64,000 bases of DNA, from the NCBI GenBank assembly GCA_015680685.1, contig MNCI01007731.1, positions 131,546 to 195,545 of the forward strand, in the 5' to 3' direction. Of the stretch, positions 1 through 11,794 are shown in pieces. The notes under the pieces are model-generated. The model was not told the DNA's origin. It made no database searches and saw only the letters and a list, made by a program, of their open reading frames with translations. Within the stretch, counting starts at the first letter, position 1; every line of letters begins with the position of its first letter. The position numbers were made by a program, and so were the translations under genes. The DNA comes from Gnetum montanum. Lineage: Eukaryota; Streptophyta; Gnetopsida; Gnetales; Gnetaceae.

Positions 1-450
1 ATCCGCCACTATGACGCATCACCTCCGCTGCTCGCGAAAAGAGAAAAGCGAATCACAAGCGTCCCGCGAGTCCGCGCCTGCCGTCACTGCAGAGGAAGCT
101 TCCCTGCTACAGTGGACTGCACCACGCACGCTGCAACTACACCGTCACAATAGTTGTTATTGCCTGCTAGCCCCGCTTTGCCCTACCAGTGAGAGAGACT
201 GCTGGCTTCCCCGGTGTCGGATAAAAAAAAGGCTGGCCTATGTTTTCCCAATGTCGGAGAAGAGCCTGCGTTTCTTAGAGAAGAGTTCCCGTCTTGCTGG
301 CTGCAGGCCGTGGTGCGTCTCACCCCCTTCCTTTTGCTGCGCGTTGCGGGAGAAGAAACCCGTCAACTGTTGCAAACGCCGCCTAGGGAAACTGCCACCA
401 CCACACCATGTAACTGCCATTGGCCGGATCTGCATTGATTAACGAGGATA

Positions 451-506
451 CCTGCTCGCTGGGGAGCAGATCATGACACCTGCTCGCTGGGGTGCAGATC
501 ATGACA
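451..506. repeat. Tandem duplication, about 28 bp, two copies
   Basis: Two adjacent near-identical copies of a 28-bp unit beginning CCTGCTCGCTGGGG and ending GCAGATCATGACA (451-478 and 479-506), differing at one base. It directly precedes the 68-bp array. The GC-richer stretch 1-450 holds no recognised protein; it may be the edge of a retroelement, but nothing proves it. Confidence 0.85.
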
Positions 507-510
507 CTGA

Positions 511-787
511 CACTGCTTTACCTTACCTTGTGTTTGGTTACATATTTTGTATGTCGTCTATCTAAGCCATCACCAGTCTCAGACACTGCTTTACCTTGTG
601 TTTGGTTACATATTTTTTATGTCGTCTATCTAAGCCATCACCAGTCTCAGACACTGCTTTACCTTGTGTTTGGTTACATATTTTTTATGTCATCTATTTA
701 AGCCATCACCAGTCTCAGACACTGCTTTACCTTGTGTTTGGTTACATATTTTTTATGTCGTCTATCTAAGCCATCACCAGTCTCAGT
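511..787. repeat. 68-bp tandem repeat, four copies
   Basis: Four head-to-tail copies begin with CACTGCTTTACCTT at 511, 584, 652 and 720. The last two full intervals are exactly 68 bp; the first is 73 bp because of a 5-bp insertion (CTTAC doubled). Copies differ at only a few bases, so the array expanded recently. Overlapping open frames across it are by-products of the repeat. Confidence 0.93.
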
Positions 788-936
788 CACAGTGGTTGAA
801 TGAGTTCGTTAAAGTCTCCGCGATTTGTCTCTGTCTGTTTATTTTTAATGGTCCCATCATTGTCCAGGAGCAGTGCTCACGGGCAGTAGTCGGGTTGTTG
901 CTATGCTGCGAGCTATGCATCAAAAGAATCCAATTT

Positions 937-1168
937 GTGGAAGCGAGGAATCGAGGATTCGTGATTCTAAACGTGAGGGGTACGTGTGCCTCAAAAAAAA
1001 GTGGGGACGGGTTCGTAGCTGGGACGTGATAGAGAAAATTTAAATATATTAATTTTTTTAAAAAATTAAATCTCATATATCATATAAAAAACGTTGTAGA
1101 ATATAGAACAAGTACAATGTAAATTCAAAATATTGTTAATGCTTAAAAATTGCATAAAAGATTGCAAT
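937..1168. repeat. Dispersed direct repeat A, copy 1
   Basis: About 230 bp that recurs at 4495-4725 in the same orientation. It begins GGAAGCGAGGAATCGAGG and ends at AAAAGATTGCAAT. Similarity stops abruptly after the last shared block. No coding signal is seen; an old duplication or two copies of a short mobile element are both possible. Confidence 0.85.
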
Positions 1169-1314
1169 GAAACATTAAGTATTGAGTCTCATGTGTATTA
1201 TAAAATATTTTAGCATTATCATATATATATATATATGATAAAGAGTTTCTTGCCAAAGCTTAGAAATTGTCACATTGTTCAAATTCTAATTTTAACCTAT
1301 ATTTTCTCCTTGCT

Positions 1315-2240
1315 CTACTCTAAAAAGTAAATTTGTAGCTCTACTCTAAAGAGTAAATTTGTAAAACCTGCTTCATTTTGTTCTATGTCATTAATATCAT
1401 TTGCATGGCAATCATCTTCATCAAGGATTGAATCATCAATATTAAGATTCATTGCTCCAGGAACATTAACTAAGTCAGTAGAATAACTTTCTCTATCATC
1501 AACTATTGGAACATCATCATCTTCTAGATTAACATCCCAACAAAGAATAGGTGATTGCCTATATTTTATTTCCTTTCTTTCTTCCAATCTAATCATGCTA
1601 TGAAGAGATACTAATTTTTCAACTCTTTTTGGAGTTAGACTATTTCTTTTGATCCGATAAATGAAAAAATATGTTGACCAATTTCTTTAAGAAAAGATGC
1701 AATCTACATAAATGATAAAAATAAGAATAAATTTTTGCATTGTTAAAAAATTCATTTTATAAATTATTCAAAACTTCATCAATAAACAAACTCATTTGAA
1801 ACTTAAGACCTAATAGCCTATTAATTATGGTGTTTAAAAAATGCATGATATATAAAACATCACTATTTCAAGTTTTCAAACATCACATTTCATAAATTAA
1901 TTAAGAAAATTAATACGTATTAATATTTGTTATATGTTTAATAAAAAAACTAATCCGAGAAAGAAACTTCATTGCTAATGTTTGAGAAAGAAACTTCACT
2001 GCTAAAGTTTGAAATCTAAAAGTATCTGCTACTATCTCCACCATGCAAACTCCACCATCCAGCTAGATCTTCTTGAGTTATTCTATCCATATCAAGTATA
2101 GCATCTTCACATTTAAATGCTTTTATATGTCCTTTAGTAAATTGAAGCCTATTCTTACATCAAAATCAAAATCGTCACAAGGCCTTGTTGGATTTAATGC
2201 ATATTCAACCATATGCAATGGCGTATTTATAACATTCATC
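1315..2240 (-). pseudogene. Decayed hAT-family transposase, C-terminal part
   Basis: Read on the minus strand, three pieces match the C-terminal dimerisation region of plant hAT (Ac-like) transposases in order. The first, near 2240-2150, is a PLHMVEYALNPT-type block. Then near 2090-2000 comes LAGWWSLHGGD, followed after a frameshift by FQTLAVKFLSQT. After an intron-like AT-rich gap (about 1930-1690) comes a block reading NWSTYFFIYRIKRNSLTP and then KRVEKLVSLHS, running into an open acidic tail that stops at 1315. The N-terminal zinc finger and catalytic core are not visible. At least one frameshift makes this a relic. Family assignment is by motif recognition, not a search. Confidence 0.78.
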
Positions 2241-2259
2241 TTTTTAGAATCAATGGAAG

Positions 2260-3480
2260 TAACTGAGCATTATAAACATCAAGAGAGCTATCAATTTCTA
2301 TACCATATTTTCATAAATTACATAAATTTCTTATCTTTATCAACGTAAAAGATGAAATCAACAATAGGTTGTGCCATTAGAAAAAATATTGCTACATTTT
2401 CATAAAAAACTAATACCAAGCATATACGCTAATAAAGTTTATCAGATTTTTACACCAGGAATCCCTTCCCCACCACCATTTTCACAAAGCTCTATCTACT
2501 TCTGCGCTGTTAATAATGCTCTTGGCAAGTTCACGACATGTTTTGGACTTATGGGCTTGCTTTATAAAGTTGGGATAGCAAGAGATTCAAAGGCGGCTCT
2601 TTGGAGTTTTCGAATTTGTTGTTGTGGGTTGAGTTCATGCCTCTTGCATGTTTGACTGATGTTGACTAGGGCTTCCTAAAAAGATTTGGGAACGATATGG
2701 TTCTGAAATTTTGTTTGAACTTTGAAGAAATGTATGTTTCGAACTATTCTGTTTGCACTTGCAGAGGGAGAGAGGCCTGAAAGCAGTTTTGTAACCAACT
2801 GATTCCCTTCCCTCACAGGTTGTGCATTAATGACTGGCTGGAATGACGGCCATAGGTTGTGCATTTATGACTGGCCGAAATCACGGCCGTTACCTGAAAC
2901 CAGAGACGCAACATGAGATGGCCATGGCCCATGAATAAAAATACGAAACCAATCCACTAAATAAAAATCTTTTCTCTAAAATCATCTGAATAAACATCAG
3001 GCAAAATAGGCAACTCAATTGATACGAAAATCCACTAAAATCCACTACTAAAGATCAGACAGCAACGTGTTCTCACGCAAACTGGAAGAGCAAGATGAAA
3101 GGGGAAGAAAAGCGGATTTCGTGCTCACAAATCAGGATAGAGATGGAGAGAAATCTTTACAGCAACAAGGGAAAGAAGCGGAAAATAACAAGTGAGAACC
3201 AAGAGCTAACTTTCCGTGGAAAAATTGTGCACTAAGATTACAAAGGTAAAGCATGTAGCGCTCGCATTTAAAAAACGGAAGAAATATCATCCAAATTTTT
3301 TAAGAACAAAAACTAGAATTATGGATCGAAGAGAACTGCTCGCAATCTGGCTTACGTCCAGATTGCGCTAGAAGGAAACGATGGATTTTCTGAAAAATAT
3401 AGAATGATAAAAAATATAGAAACTAGAATAATAAAGTATAGAATGATAGATGTGCAGCGCATTCTGTAAAGGTAACAACT
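2260..3480. other. No supported gene
   Basis: AT-rich sequence with short unrelated open frames only. Around 2820-2880 a phrase close to AGGTTGTGCATT-ATGACTGGC is repeated twice about 37 bp apart. Nothing else is recognised. Confidence 0.6.
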
Positions 3481-3865
3481 CATTCTCTAAACATCAACAG
3501 ATAAATCCGATAAGGCAAGTCTCCTACCCAGTCACCCAAATCAAACTGGGCAGACGAGACCCCTGCATCAAAAAAAATGTTCATCGTCTTCTTCGTTATT
3601 GCCTGCAAATGAAAAACTGAAAATGAAGCAAAAAATTTTAAAGCTGAAAGAGAAACAAAGCATTTGGAGAGTGTGGAAGCATCCAAATCCCTATCAATGG
3701 CGGAATAGGAGGAGCGTCTGTAAATAAAAGGTATTAGACGCGGATGCAATTTGCCAGGAAATAGGTAAGATTTGACGCGATTTGCAGTAAAAATAGGTAA
3801 GATTTTAATCGACAATGAATGTTCTCGTTGAGAGTTGAAAAATCGAACAAAAAATTATAATTTAC

Positions 3866-3972
3866 GTACCCAATGCGAATTTTACACGCTTCTGTACACG
3901 TGCCCGAATCCACCGCGAACGGGTCGTGAGATTTTCTTGGGAATCGCGAATCTCCGGCGCATAGGCTGCGAG
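3866..3972. repeat. Dispersed direct repeat B, copy 1
   Basis: About 105 bp shared with 5787-5890 in the same orientation, from ACCCA(A/T)TGCGAATTT to GGAATCGCGAATCTCCGG and the following GCATAG. Between copies A and B the spacing is about 2.7 kb here and about 1.1 kb downstream; the hAT relic lies only in the first interval. Confidence 0.8.
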
Positions 3973-4494
3973 ATAAAATTAGTCAATGAACGCTTCCTTG
4001 CAATATTTTGCTCCTCCCGTTGTTTATCCTCGTATCCTCGTGCATTCTGAACGGAAGCCGAAGATTTTATTAGTTTCGTATACCAAATGAAAATAAAATG
4101 GATTTAATAAAGTGAGTGAACACTGTTAGACGGAAAGGAAGCAAAATATACAAACCTTTTGTTTTAAATTCGTAACATTGAATCGGATTCTAAATCGGTT
4201 CATCTGATGATGGTATATATAATATTACTTTTTATAATATTCGTAACATTGAATCGCTTTGCCCACAGATTGGACTTTCTTTTGTTTGTTTCTTTGATTG
4301 GCAATTACACTTCCGTGTTACCGACGGGGTCATGACTTCCGTGTTTGCAACAAAGTTTGCAATGAAAATGCAAACATATCTACGACTTTGTTGCTTTGCA
4401 AGGAAATGAACCAAAGAAAGGAGGAGACCCCACCATTATCCCGTACGTCATTTCTTGCAACTATGCAAGGCTGCACTCCTATGCATCCGATTCA

Positions 4495-4725
4495 TGGAAG
4501 CGAGGAATCGAGGGTTTGTGATTCTGAACGTGTTCAGGTACGTGTGCCTCAAGAAAAAGTGGGGATGGCTTTGTAGCCGGTGACGTGACAGAGAAAATTT
4601 AAATATATTAGTTTTTTTTAAAATTAAATCTTATATATCATAAAAATACATTGTAAAATATAGAACAAGTACAATGTAAATCCAAAATATTGTTACTGCT
4701 TACAAATTGCACAAAAGATTGCAAT
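4495..4725. repeat. Dispersed direct repeat A, copy 2
   Basis: Second copy of the 937-1168 sequence, same orientation, diverged by scattered substitutions and small indels. The region 3990-4490 before it holds no recognised gene. Confidence 0.85.
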
Positions 4726-5056
4726 ATCACCATTAAATTGAAGCAAGAAAATTTGCAAAGGTATGGAGGGCATTGAATCCATTTTCTTACTTACGAGCCA
4801 TAATCTGGCCAAACATATAATTTCTGCAGTAACCAAAATGACAGCAATAAAATGAAATCCTTTTGTTACTGAATCCAATATTTCCAAAAATAAAATTAAG
4901 CCTCAAGCCTCAATCAACTTTATATCAAATCAGGTCTGGTAATACTTTTGTTCAATGACTACCTGTGAGTAGCACCTTAGGGACTACTTGTAAGTAGCAC
5001 CATAGGACCACGTTGAAGATGACCGCACTATAAGAATACACAACTTAACTACACTA

Positions 5057-5128
5057 GGCACAGCCTAGTAACTCATCTCACCAACAAGGATAGGCACAGC
5101 CCAGTAACTCATCTCACCAACAAGGATA
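5057..5128. repeat. 36-bp tandem duplication
   Basis: Two copies of a 36-bp unit containing GGCACAGCC(T/C)AGTAACTC and CACCAACAAGGATA. The surrounding 4730-5780 shows no gene, although overlapping minus-strand open frames of 74-137 codons lie at 5261-5733; they overlap in different frames and match no family I recognise. Confidence 0.85.
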
Positions 5129-5786
5129 GAAATCTTTCAAACTCTAGAAAATCGGCACTAGTCATGATGAAGGGGAAAGTAAAAACAGAGCACCATGAGC
5201 TTGCATATGGCCATTGTCCATGTGCTGGTGGGCTTTGTTGCTCTATAAGCAACCAGATTTTTAAAAAAGTTGAACAAGATCATCATGTTCATGACTCATG
5301 GGCCATGACGAATGACCCTGTTTTGTTTTTTCTTTTTTGAGCGATATGAGAAAAAGAGAAAAACCAGCAATGAACAATAAACATGGAGTCATGGTGGAAT
5401 CTTTGACGCTCCCAAAGCCAGGCGAATCCATGCAAATGCAATGTTTTCCTCGCACGCCCCATCCAAAACTTTCCGTATGACCCATACTTGCCCCTTCGGC
5501 CTTTGGTTACCATAGTAGCCCTTTCGTGATTTCCGTGTGTTTGTTGATTTATTCGTACTCCCTTGTTTTCCGTGGTCCGTCTCATGCCGATGCCATGAAT
5601 CTTGATTGCTTGCTTGCCACTTAACAATGAAATGAAATTTATTGTATGATTCAGAACAGGAGAAGATATGTAAGATTTTAATGTAAAATGAAGACATTGC
5701 ATGAACTAAAAAGGCAATAACAATACGAGGCAAGGCAAGGCGACCATTTCAATGTATATGTACAAATCTAGACAATTTCACTGGAT

Positions 5787-5890
5787 ACCCATTGCGAATT
5801 TAATTCGTTTCTGTGCGTGCCCCCGAATCTGACCTGAACAGTTCGTGAAAATTTATCCGGAATCGCGAATCTCCGGGCGCATAGCTGCAC
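5787..5890. repeat. Dispersed direct repeat B, copy 2
   Basis: Second copy of 3866-3972. Just downstream, 5893-6022 contains a separate imperfect duplication with a spacing of about 77 bp, marked by GG-AAAACTTC followed by TTCAAACAAAACC. Confidence 0.78.
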
Positions 5891-6029
5891 TCTCTTGGCA
5901 CTCAGCAAAACTTCAGGTTTCTGAAGTTTTCAAACAAAACCTTCCATCATGTTATACATGGGTCTGTACATTCTTTTGGCATTTAGGAAAACTTCGGGAT
6001 CTTTTATTTTTCAAACAAAACCGAAGGGA

Positions 6030-7510
6030 AGTTAACCTTGTGGCACCATTGGAATTTTGTCTTCGATTTTCTTCATGCCGTATTTGCTGATCTTGCATTG
6101 CTTTTTACATTTCGAATTTTTAATCCAAAACCAAAGATATATGCATTTAGAGGCCATTCACATCTTCCATTGGTTGTTTGTAAGAAAAACCCATTTTGTT
6201 TCTCTCCATTATTTCTGCTTCCCTTTTGTGGTATATTGTGTTTGTTGGTAGTAAAGCTTTTGTTGTTCTTCTGTGTATGTGCAAAGTCTTTTTGTTATGC
6301 TTTCGATTTATAAGTAGAGTTTTTCAACTATTCATATTCCAAAAGCTTTCATCTTTTCTAACAAAACCATTCTCAAAAGCATTCTTCTCCTTTTTTCCAA
6401 ACCATGATGGATAAATCATTTTTCAAGTATGCTTTTATTTATTTATATTTTTGATTTTACCTCTAACATTCTCTACAATAATTCCAAAATTTTGCACCTA
6501 TTAATGTTGGGTTATGTAGGTACTCAATAAGACCCTAAAACTTTAAATTACTTTAAAAGAAACCTGAGTTGCATGTTACTGTTGAGTTGAGAGTGTGTAG
6601 TCTCTTATGCAAGGGTTGCTATGTGGAAGCCACTGTCTTATGATATTTGTAAAAGTTGAGAAGTTGCTTTTTTGTTTATCTTCCTTTTTCGTCTCACTCC
6701 ATTCTACAAGTTTTATTTCCCTCTTACTTCATTGTGCAAGTTTTTTGTTGAATTAGATCTATGCATTTTGACTACTTTGCAACTATAATAATCTACATGT
6801 ACGTAGATTATGGCCCCATGCCTAGCATGGGTGAGGTTGGCCTCAACACCTGGCTACATAGTGCTACTCTTCATCTCTTAGGGTAGTTTCCTCGTTGGTG
6901 TTTCTACTGTTAGTATTACTATACTTCTCTTTTCTTTGTTTGTTTGTTTTTTTCACTGTTTGGATGTTGTTGCTTGTCATGGTTGTGTCCTTTGTCTTCT
7001 TGTACTTTGTTGTGTGTTCCCGGACTACACTATGTTTAGTTTTAAGTTTAGATGTCGTTTGGTTTTACTTTTTAAAGTTTCTTTTTACTCTAATAAACAA
7101 TAGGATGCCTATACTTCTATTGTGGTAGGTTCTGAAGGTTTATGACTTTGAATAATTTATTGTTTGAAACTTTGAGTTCTAGCATGAAATGAATGGAAGT
7201 GCTACTATTGCAAGACTTAAGCCTTATTAACTTGTAAGTAATGATCGGTCTTGGTAACTGGGTGTTTTTTTTTAAAAAATAAATTACAAAGAAAATATTT
7301 AAAATATTATTTATGAAGCAAGCAAATAAGAAAATGTTGTTGATGCATAAATATGGATCACGTGGTAACATCTTCGAAAACCCATTTTAAGAAACTATTG
7401 TGTAGGATGCCTCTTGTATGGGTACGAAACCTGAAAAAAGTCTCATTTGGTGAGGACAACATGGTCAATATTTGAGAATTCGATGACAATTGTGTTGGAG
7501 ACATGTGACT
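6030..7510. other. T-rich intergenic stretch without a gene
   Basis: The plus strand is strongly T-rich (for example 6180-6400 and 6890-7090), which generates several hydrophobic open frames of 64-91 codons. None has a start context, family motif or splice pattern that supports a gene. Confidence 0.6.
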
Positions 7511-7514
7511 CACA

Positions 7515-7592
7515 ATCTGTTTGTAATTCAAAATTTCAGCCATGCAATGCACTACAACACACATGTACTCATAGTGCTAGTGCACTGCAAGC
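7515..7592. repeat. Direct repeat flanking the solo LTR, left copy
   Basis: About 78 bp, with CAAAATTTCAGCCATG and GCACTACAACA as core, recurs at about 9430-9506 on the other side of the solo LTR, same orientation. The LTR therefore inserted into or between copies of an older repeat. Confidence 0.75.
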
Positions 7593-7657
7593 ATGGAAGA
7601 TCTTGTAGTTAGGAGCCCAAACTTATTCTAAAATAGTGCTTGTGACATGCGGCTCAT

Positions 7658-9306
7658 TGTAGTGACTGAAAACATCAGTGGTTGGAAAACACCGAGGGGT
7701 CGTTGGTCGTTGACAGTCTTAACCCTGTTTCCGTGGGAGGGCCGTGCTAGATGGGATAGAAATGGGGTGCCCTAAACGGTTTGGTCGATCAAATAGGGAC
7801 TTAGTCGGTGTTAATATAACCTTTTGCAATGTGTGATTTGAAAACGAGACTGATAGTGTGAAGTAGTGCTTAAATGTAAGGAAAATAGAAAATAGTGTAA
7901 AATGCGATAGTAAGCAGGAGACAAAATGAAATGCAGTTAGAAAAATGCACCGCTTCAAAGCTACAACTTCACTCTATCGAAGTGGATACAGTCGGTTGCA
8001 CAGCGTTGAGAAGTGTAGAGATCCTGAGAGTAACCAAGATGTGTAGAGCAAAATGTCTGTACACTTGAATGCAGACTCAGGTGTTAACAATACGAAGTGC
8101 TACCAAGGTGGTAGAGAAGAGCTGAACAAAATGCCAGCGTAGAGTGCTAACTGTTTACAATGTCAAACAAAAGGCTTACAATGCTCAAGGTTATAGTGCT
8201 AACTTTTTGCTTGTTAGCCAACAAAATTGCTAGCCGAACAAGATGCCAAAGAAGAAACACTGAATTGCTGGAAAGAGGAAAAGAAACCCCTCGAACGTTA
8301 TTTGTTGGGGTATTTATAGGACCAAGGGCATGCAAAAGAGGTGATTTGGACGCCACGTACCTTGGGCCCACGTTGACTTGTCTGCGCTACACGTGCCTGC
8401 ATGACCATTGGGTGAGCCTGCCATGTCGTAATTATGAGCCTAATATGTCGTAATTGCGCTGTCAGAGCAACGGACAATTAGGTGACGTGCATTGATGTCG
8501 CACAACCACCTACCATGCTTTGATATGCTTTGTAGCATAGCATGTTTGGCGTAGCGTAGCGTCTTGCTACGCATTTTGCTACGTGTGTTGGAAGCCTTCG
8601 AAGCATGTTGGTTGTTTATTGCATGTTTGCTACACTATGCTATGCTATGTAGCGTAGCATAGCGTAGCGACTGGCCTTAGTCGCAAAAACGTTGCCAAAC
8701 TACAAACTTTGTTTTTTGCACTGTGAAACTTCCAAACTTGCTGATCCCGCCCTTTGAGATGCCTTGTATCATTTCCATAGAATTGCTACGCCTCACTGCA
8801 CCATGTAGCTTAGCGTAGCGTAGCAGCAAACATGACCTGTTTTTGCCAAGTTCTTTGCTTTCTGATGGAAGGAGACATTGCTAAAGGACTCGAAGCTAGG
8901 TGAGGAGATTGACCATCCAGTCTTTGCTATGCTATGCTACACTACATAGCATGGCATAGCGTAGCACTTCGCTTCTGCAAACGTCTTTTGAAGTTTGCTA
9001 TGCTACATAGTGTAGGATAGTGTAGCAAAATGCCTTGACTTAGAAAACTTGTTGAAGCATTTTGTGTGTTCTAAGAAATGCCAACAATTCTACGCATTGC
9101 TCCTAAGTGCATGGTCGACTAGGTGAACTACTCAGGTGGGTAGGTTGGAGAATCCGTTTAGCCTGTTGACACCTAAGGAAGAGAACTTGCCAAATCTGGA
9201 TAGTCTGAACATCAAAGCATCCATTTATAGAAGGACTGTCGTGCCACTACGCGAATTGCAAAGGCTTGGTGAAGTAAGCATGCCTTCGAATTTTTGGGGT
9301 GTTTCA
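7658..9306 (-). mobile_element. Solo LTR of the outer-element Ty3 family
   Basis: 1,649 bp beginning TGTAGTGACTGAAAA and ending GGGTGTTTCA, colinear with both LTRs of the outer element (11795-13453 and 44185-45838). No internal region is attached on either side, so this is a solo LTR, normally produced by recombination between the two LTRs of one element. The flanking 5-mers are CTCAT (7653-7657) and CTCAC (9307-9311), a target-site duplication with one transition. Element orientation is minus: the promoter-like TATA box reads on the minus strand. The half nearer 9306 is rich in TAGCATAGCGTAGC-type palindromic words. Confidence 0.92.
8311..8320 (-). promoter_or_regulatory. Putative LTR TATA box
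   Basis: Minus strand reads CCTATAAATA, at the same LTR position as TATA-like words in the other four LTRs (12543-12550 with one change, 17372-17381, 32652-32661, 44933-44942). Its conservation in two diverged LTR families supports a real core promoter. Confidence 0.7.
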
Positions 9307-9429
9307 CTCACAATCTAGTAGTAGATTGCCCAAAAGTAACAATGCTAGTGTCCTATGATCATGAATTCGCTCACAGTTAATATCTACACATTTGATGAAA
9401 ATAGAGACATGCGATGCATAGTCCTCTTG

Positions 9430-9506
9430 CATTTCAAATTTTCAGCCATGAAATGCACTACAACATGCATGTAATTGTAGTGCTAGTGAGCAATACAAGG
9501 TCATGT
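9430..9506. repeat. Direct repeat flanking the solo LTR, right copy
   Basis: Counterpart of 7515-7592, about 80 percent similar by eye. The following 9510-10060 contains no recognised gene. Confidence 0.72.
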
Positions 9507-10059
9507 GAGCCTCATGATCTCACAATTCAACAAAAGAAATTAAGTGTTGAAATCAAAAATATACTGAGTATGAGGATTATGTATGCCATACTATAAAATA
9601 TAATGCCTATACCAAATTCTTCATTAAAAAATATGCTGAAATCATATTATTCTTCATTCATTTATTTCAAAATAAAAATAGTTATCTCAAATAATGCAAG
9701 ATCTTTTGAGTGAGAAGACAAAAGTGGAAAATTAACTAGCTAACCTACAATATAGTTTCCTTTTATTGAATGCTATGGCTTGAATTCTAGATGACATTCT
9801 TCAAGCATTGTTGCAGACATTGCCAATATAAAGCTCTCATAAGGATTATCTGCAATGTACTTCAATATATTTTGTGAGTAATGTTGAGCACACCCCACTA
9901 TCACCATGTCCACCTAGTATTTACAATGTTACTACCCATTACTATGTCAATAAAGTTCAATGGAAACAACTACAATCATTAGAAGTTCAAGATGAAAGTT
10001 TCGGTTGGGACTGTGAGAGCGTGCTAGTCATGCATGCTTGCAATTTAGCTAGAAGTTCC

Positions 10060-11794
10060 AACTAAATGATCCTCTACCATCCAGAAGCCATGATCTCCTA
10101 GCAATTTTTCGCAATCGGAAGGTCTTAATGCTTTCCGAATGATCTTCGACCTTTCGTATGACCCTCTCCTTTCCAATAGCATCAAATTACAAGCAAGTGT
10201 TCCCTTTTATAAGGTCTATGTGACTTCTAGTTAGGACTATAGGAGGCTGCTAGACACAATGGCTCATAATTTACATGGACCCTACTTCTGATTGATGCTC
10301 TACTATTCGGAAGCCATGATCTCCTAGCAATTCTTTGCAAGTAGAAGGTCTTAATGTCTTCTAGATGATCTTCAGCCTTTCAAATGATCCACTCCCTTCC
10401 TATAGCATTAAATTACAAGCAATTCTTCTCTTTTAGAAGGTTTTTGTATCATTTGATTAATCCTCACCCTTTCAAATGACCCTCATCCTTCTGGTGGCCT
10501 CAAATTAGAACCAATTTTTCCCTTCCAAAAGGCCTGGGTGCGTTTTGGTTGGAACTGCTAGAGGGTGCTACTCACATGTCCTAATAGTTCAAGTTGTAGT
10601 TTCCATTGGATGGTCCTCTGCCTTTTGGTAGCCATGTTCTCGAAGCAAAGACTCCCTTCTAGAAGGTGTTAATGCCATCTGGTTGATCCTCACTCTTCTA
10701 GATGACCCTCATCCTTTCAGTGGCCTCAAATTTGAAGCAATCTTTCCCTTTCAAAAGGCCTAGGTACCTTTCGATTAGGAATGTAAGAGGATGTTACTCA
10801 CACTTCTTCACAGTATAGCTCGTACTTCCCATAGAATGGCCCTCTACCTTCTGAAAGCCATGATCTTGGAGTAATTATTTCCTTTTGGAAGGACTTAATG
10901 CCATTCAGTTGATCCTCACCCTTCTAGATGATCCTCAGCCTTCTAGAGGCCTCAAATTAAAAGTGGTTTTTTTCTTTTAGAAGATTTGGATGCCTTCTAG
11001 TTGGGACTATGGGATGGTCCTCTACTTTCTAGTAGTACAACTCATACTTCCCACAGGATGGTCCTCTACTTTCCAATAACCAAAATCTTAAAGTAATTGT
11101 TCTATTTCAAAAGGTCTTAATGCCATTCAATTGATCCTCACCCTTTCAAATGACCCTCATCCCTCTGCTGGCCTCAAATTAGAAGCAATTTTTTGCTTCT
11201 AGAAGGCCTCAGTGTCTTTTGGTTGGGAATGTGGGATGGTGCTACTCACATTTCCTTGCAGTTTAACTTTAGTTTGCAACCAAATGCTACCTTCCAATGG
11301 CTATGATCTGTAAGAAATTATTTCCTTTTGAAAGGTTTGAGTACCTTCTGGTAAGGACTACAGGAGGGTACTAGTAGTAGGTACTCACAATTACCAAGAC
11401 CTTACTTTTGATTGATTCTATGTCATTTGGAACCTACTATCTCCAAGAAATTATTCCCTTCTACAAGGTCTTAATGTCTTTCGGTTGATCTTTAGCCTTA
11501 CAAATGACCCTCTTCCTTCCAGTTGCATCAAATAATAAGAAATTATTTCCTACTAAAAGGTTTGGGTGCCTATTGGTTGGGACTGCATGAGGGTGCTAGT
11601 CGCACTTCCTCATAATTTTGCTAGAGATTTCAATTAAATGACCCTCTACCTTCCAATAGCAACAATCTCAAAGCAATTCTTCACAATCAAAAGGTCTAAA
11701 CACCTTCTAAGTAATCTTTGGCCTTACGATTGACCCTCTTCCTTTCATTAGCATCAAAGTAAAAGCAAATTTTCCCTTCTAGTAGGTTTGTGTG
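10060..11794. repeat. Degenerate long-period tandem array
   Basis: A recurring phrase close to CCCTCTACCTTC(T/C)-(A/G)TAGCCATGATCTC appears near 10070, 10295, 10605, 10840, 11065, 11285, 11425 and 11645. It is followed each time by words like CTTTTAGAAGGTCTTAATGCC, TTGATCCTCACCCTT and GGGACTG-GAGGGTGCTACTCAC. Units are roughly 140-300 bp and strongly diverged, with internal deletions. There is no open frame. The array continues at 45844 on the far side of the nested retroelements, so they inserted into it. Confidence 0.85.

Noticed and set aside
11-442. 143-codon plus-strand open frame at the window start
   Set aside because: No recognisable domain, overlapping open frames on both strands, and composition typical of GC-rich repeat sequence.
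1220-1238. AT dinucleotide run as a functional site
   Set aside because: A simple microsatellite in AT-rich sequence with nothing to tie it to a gene.
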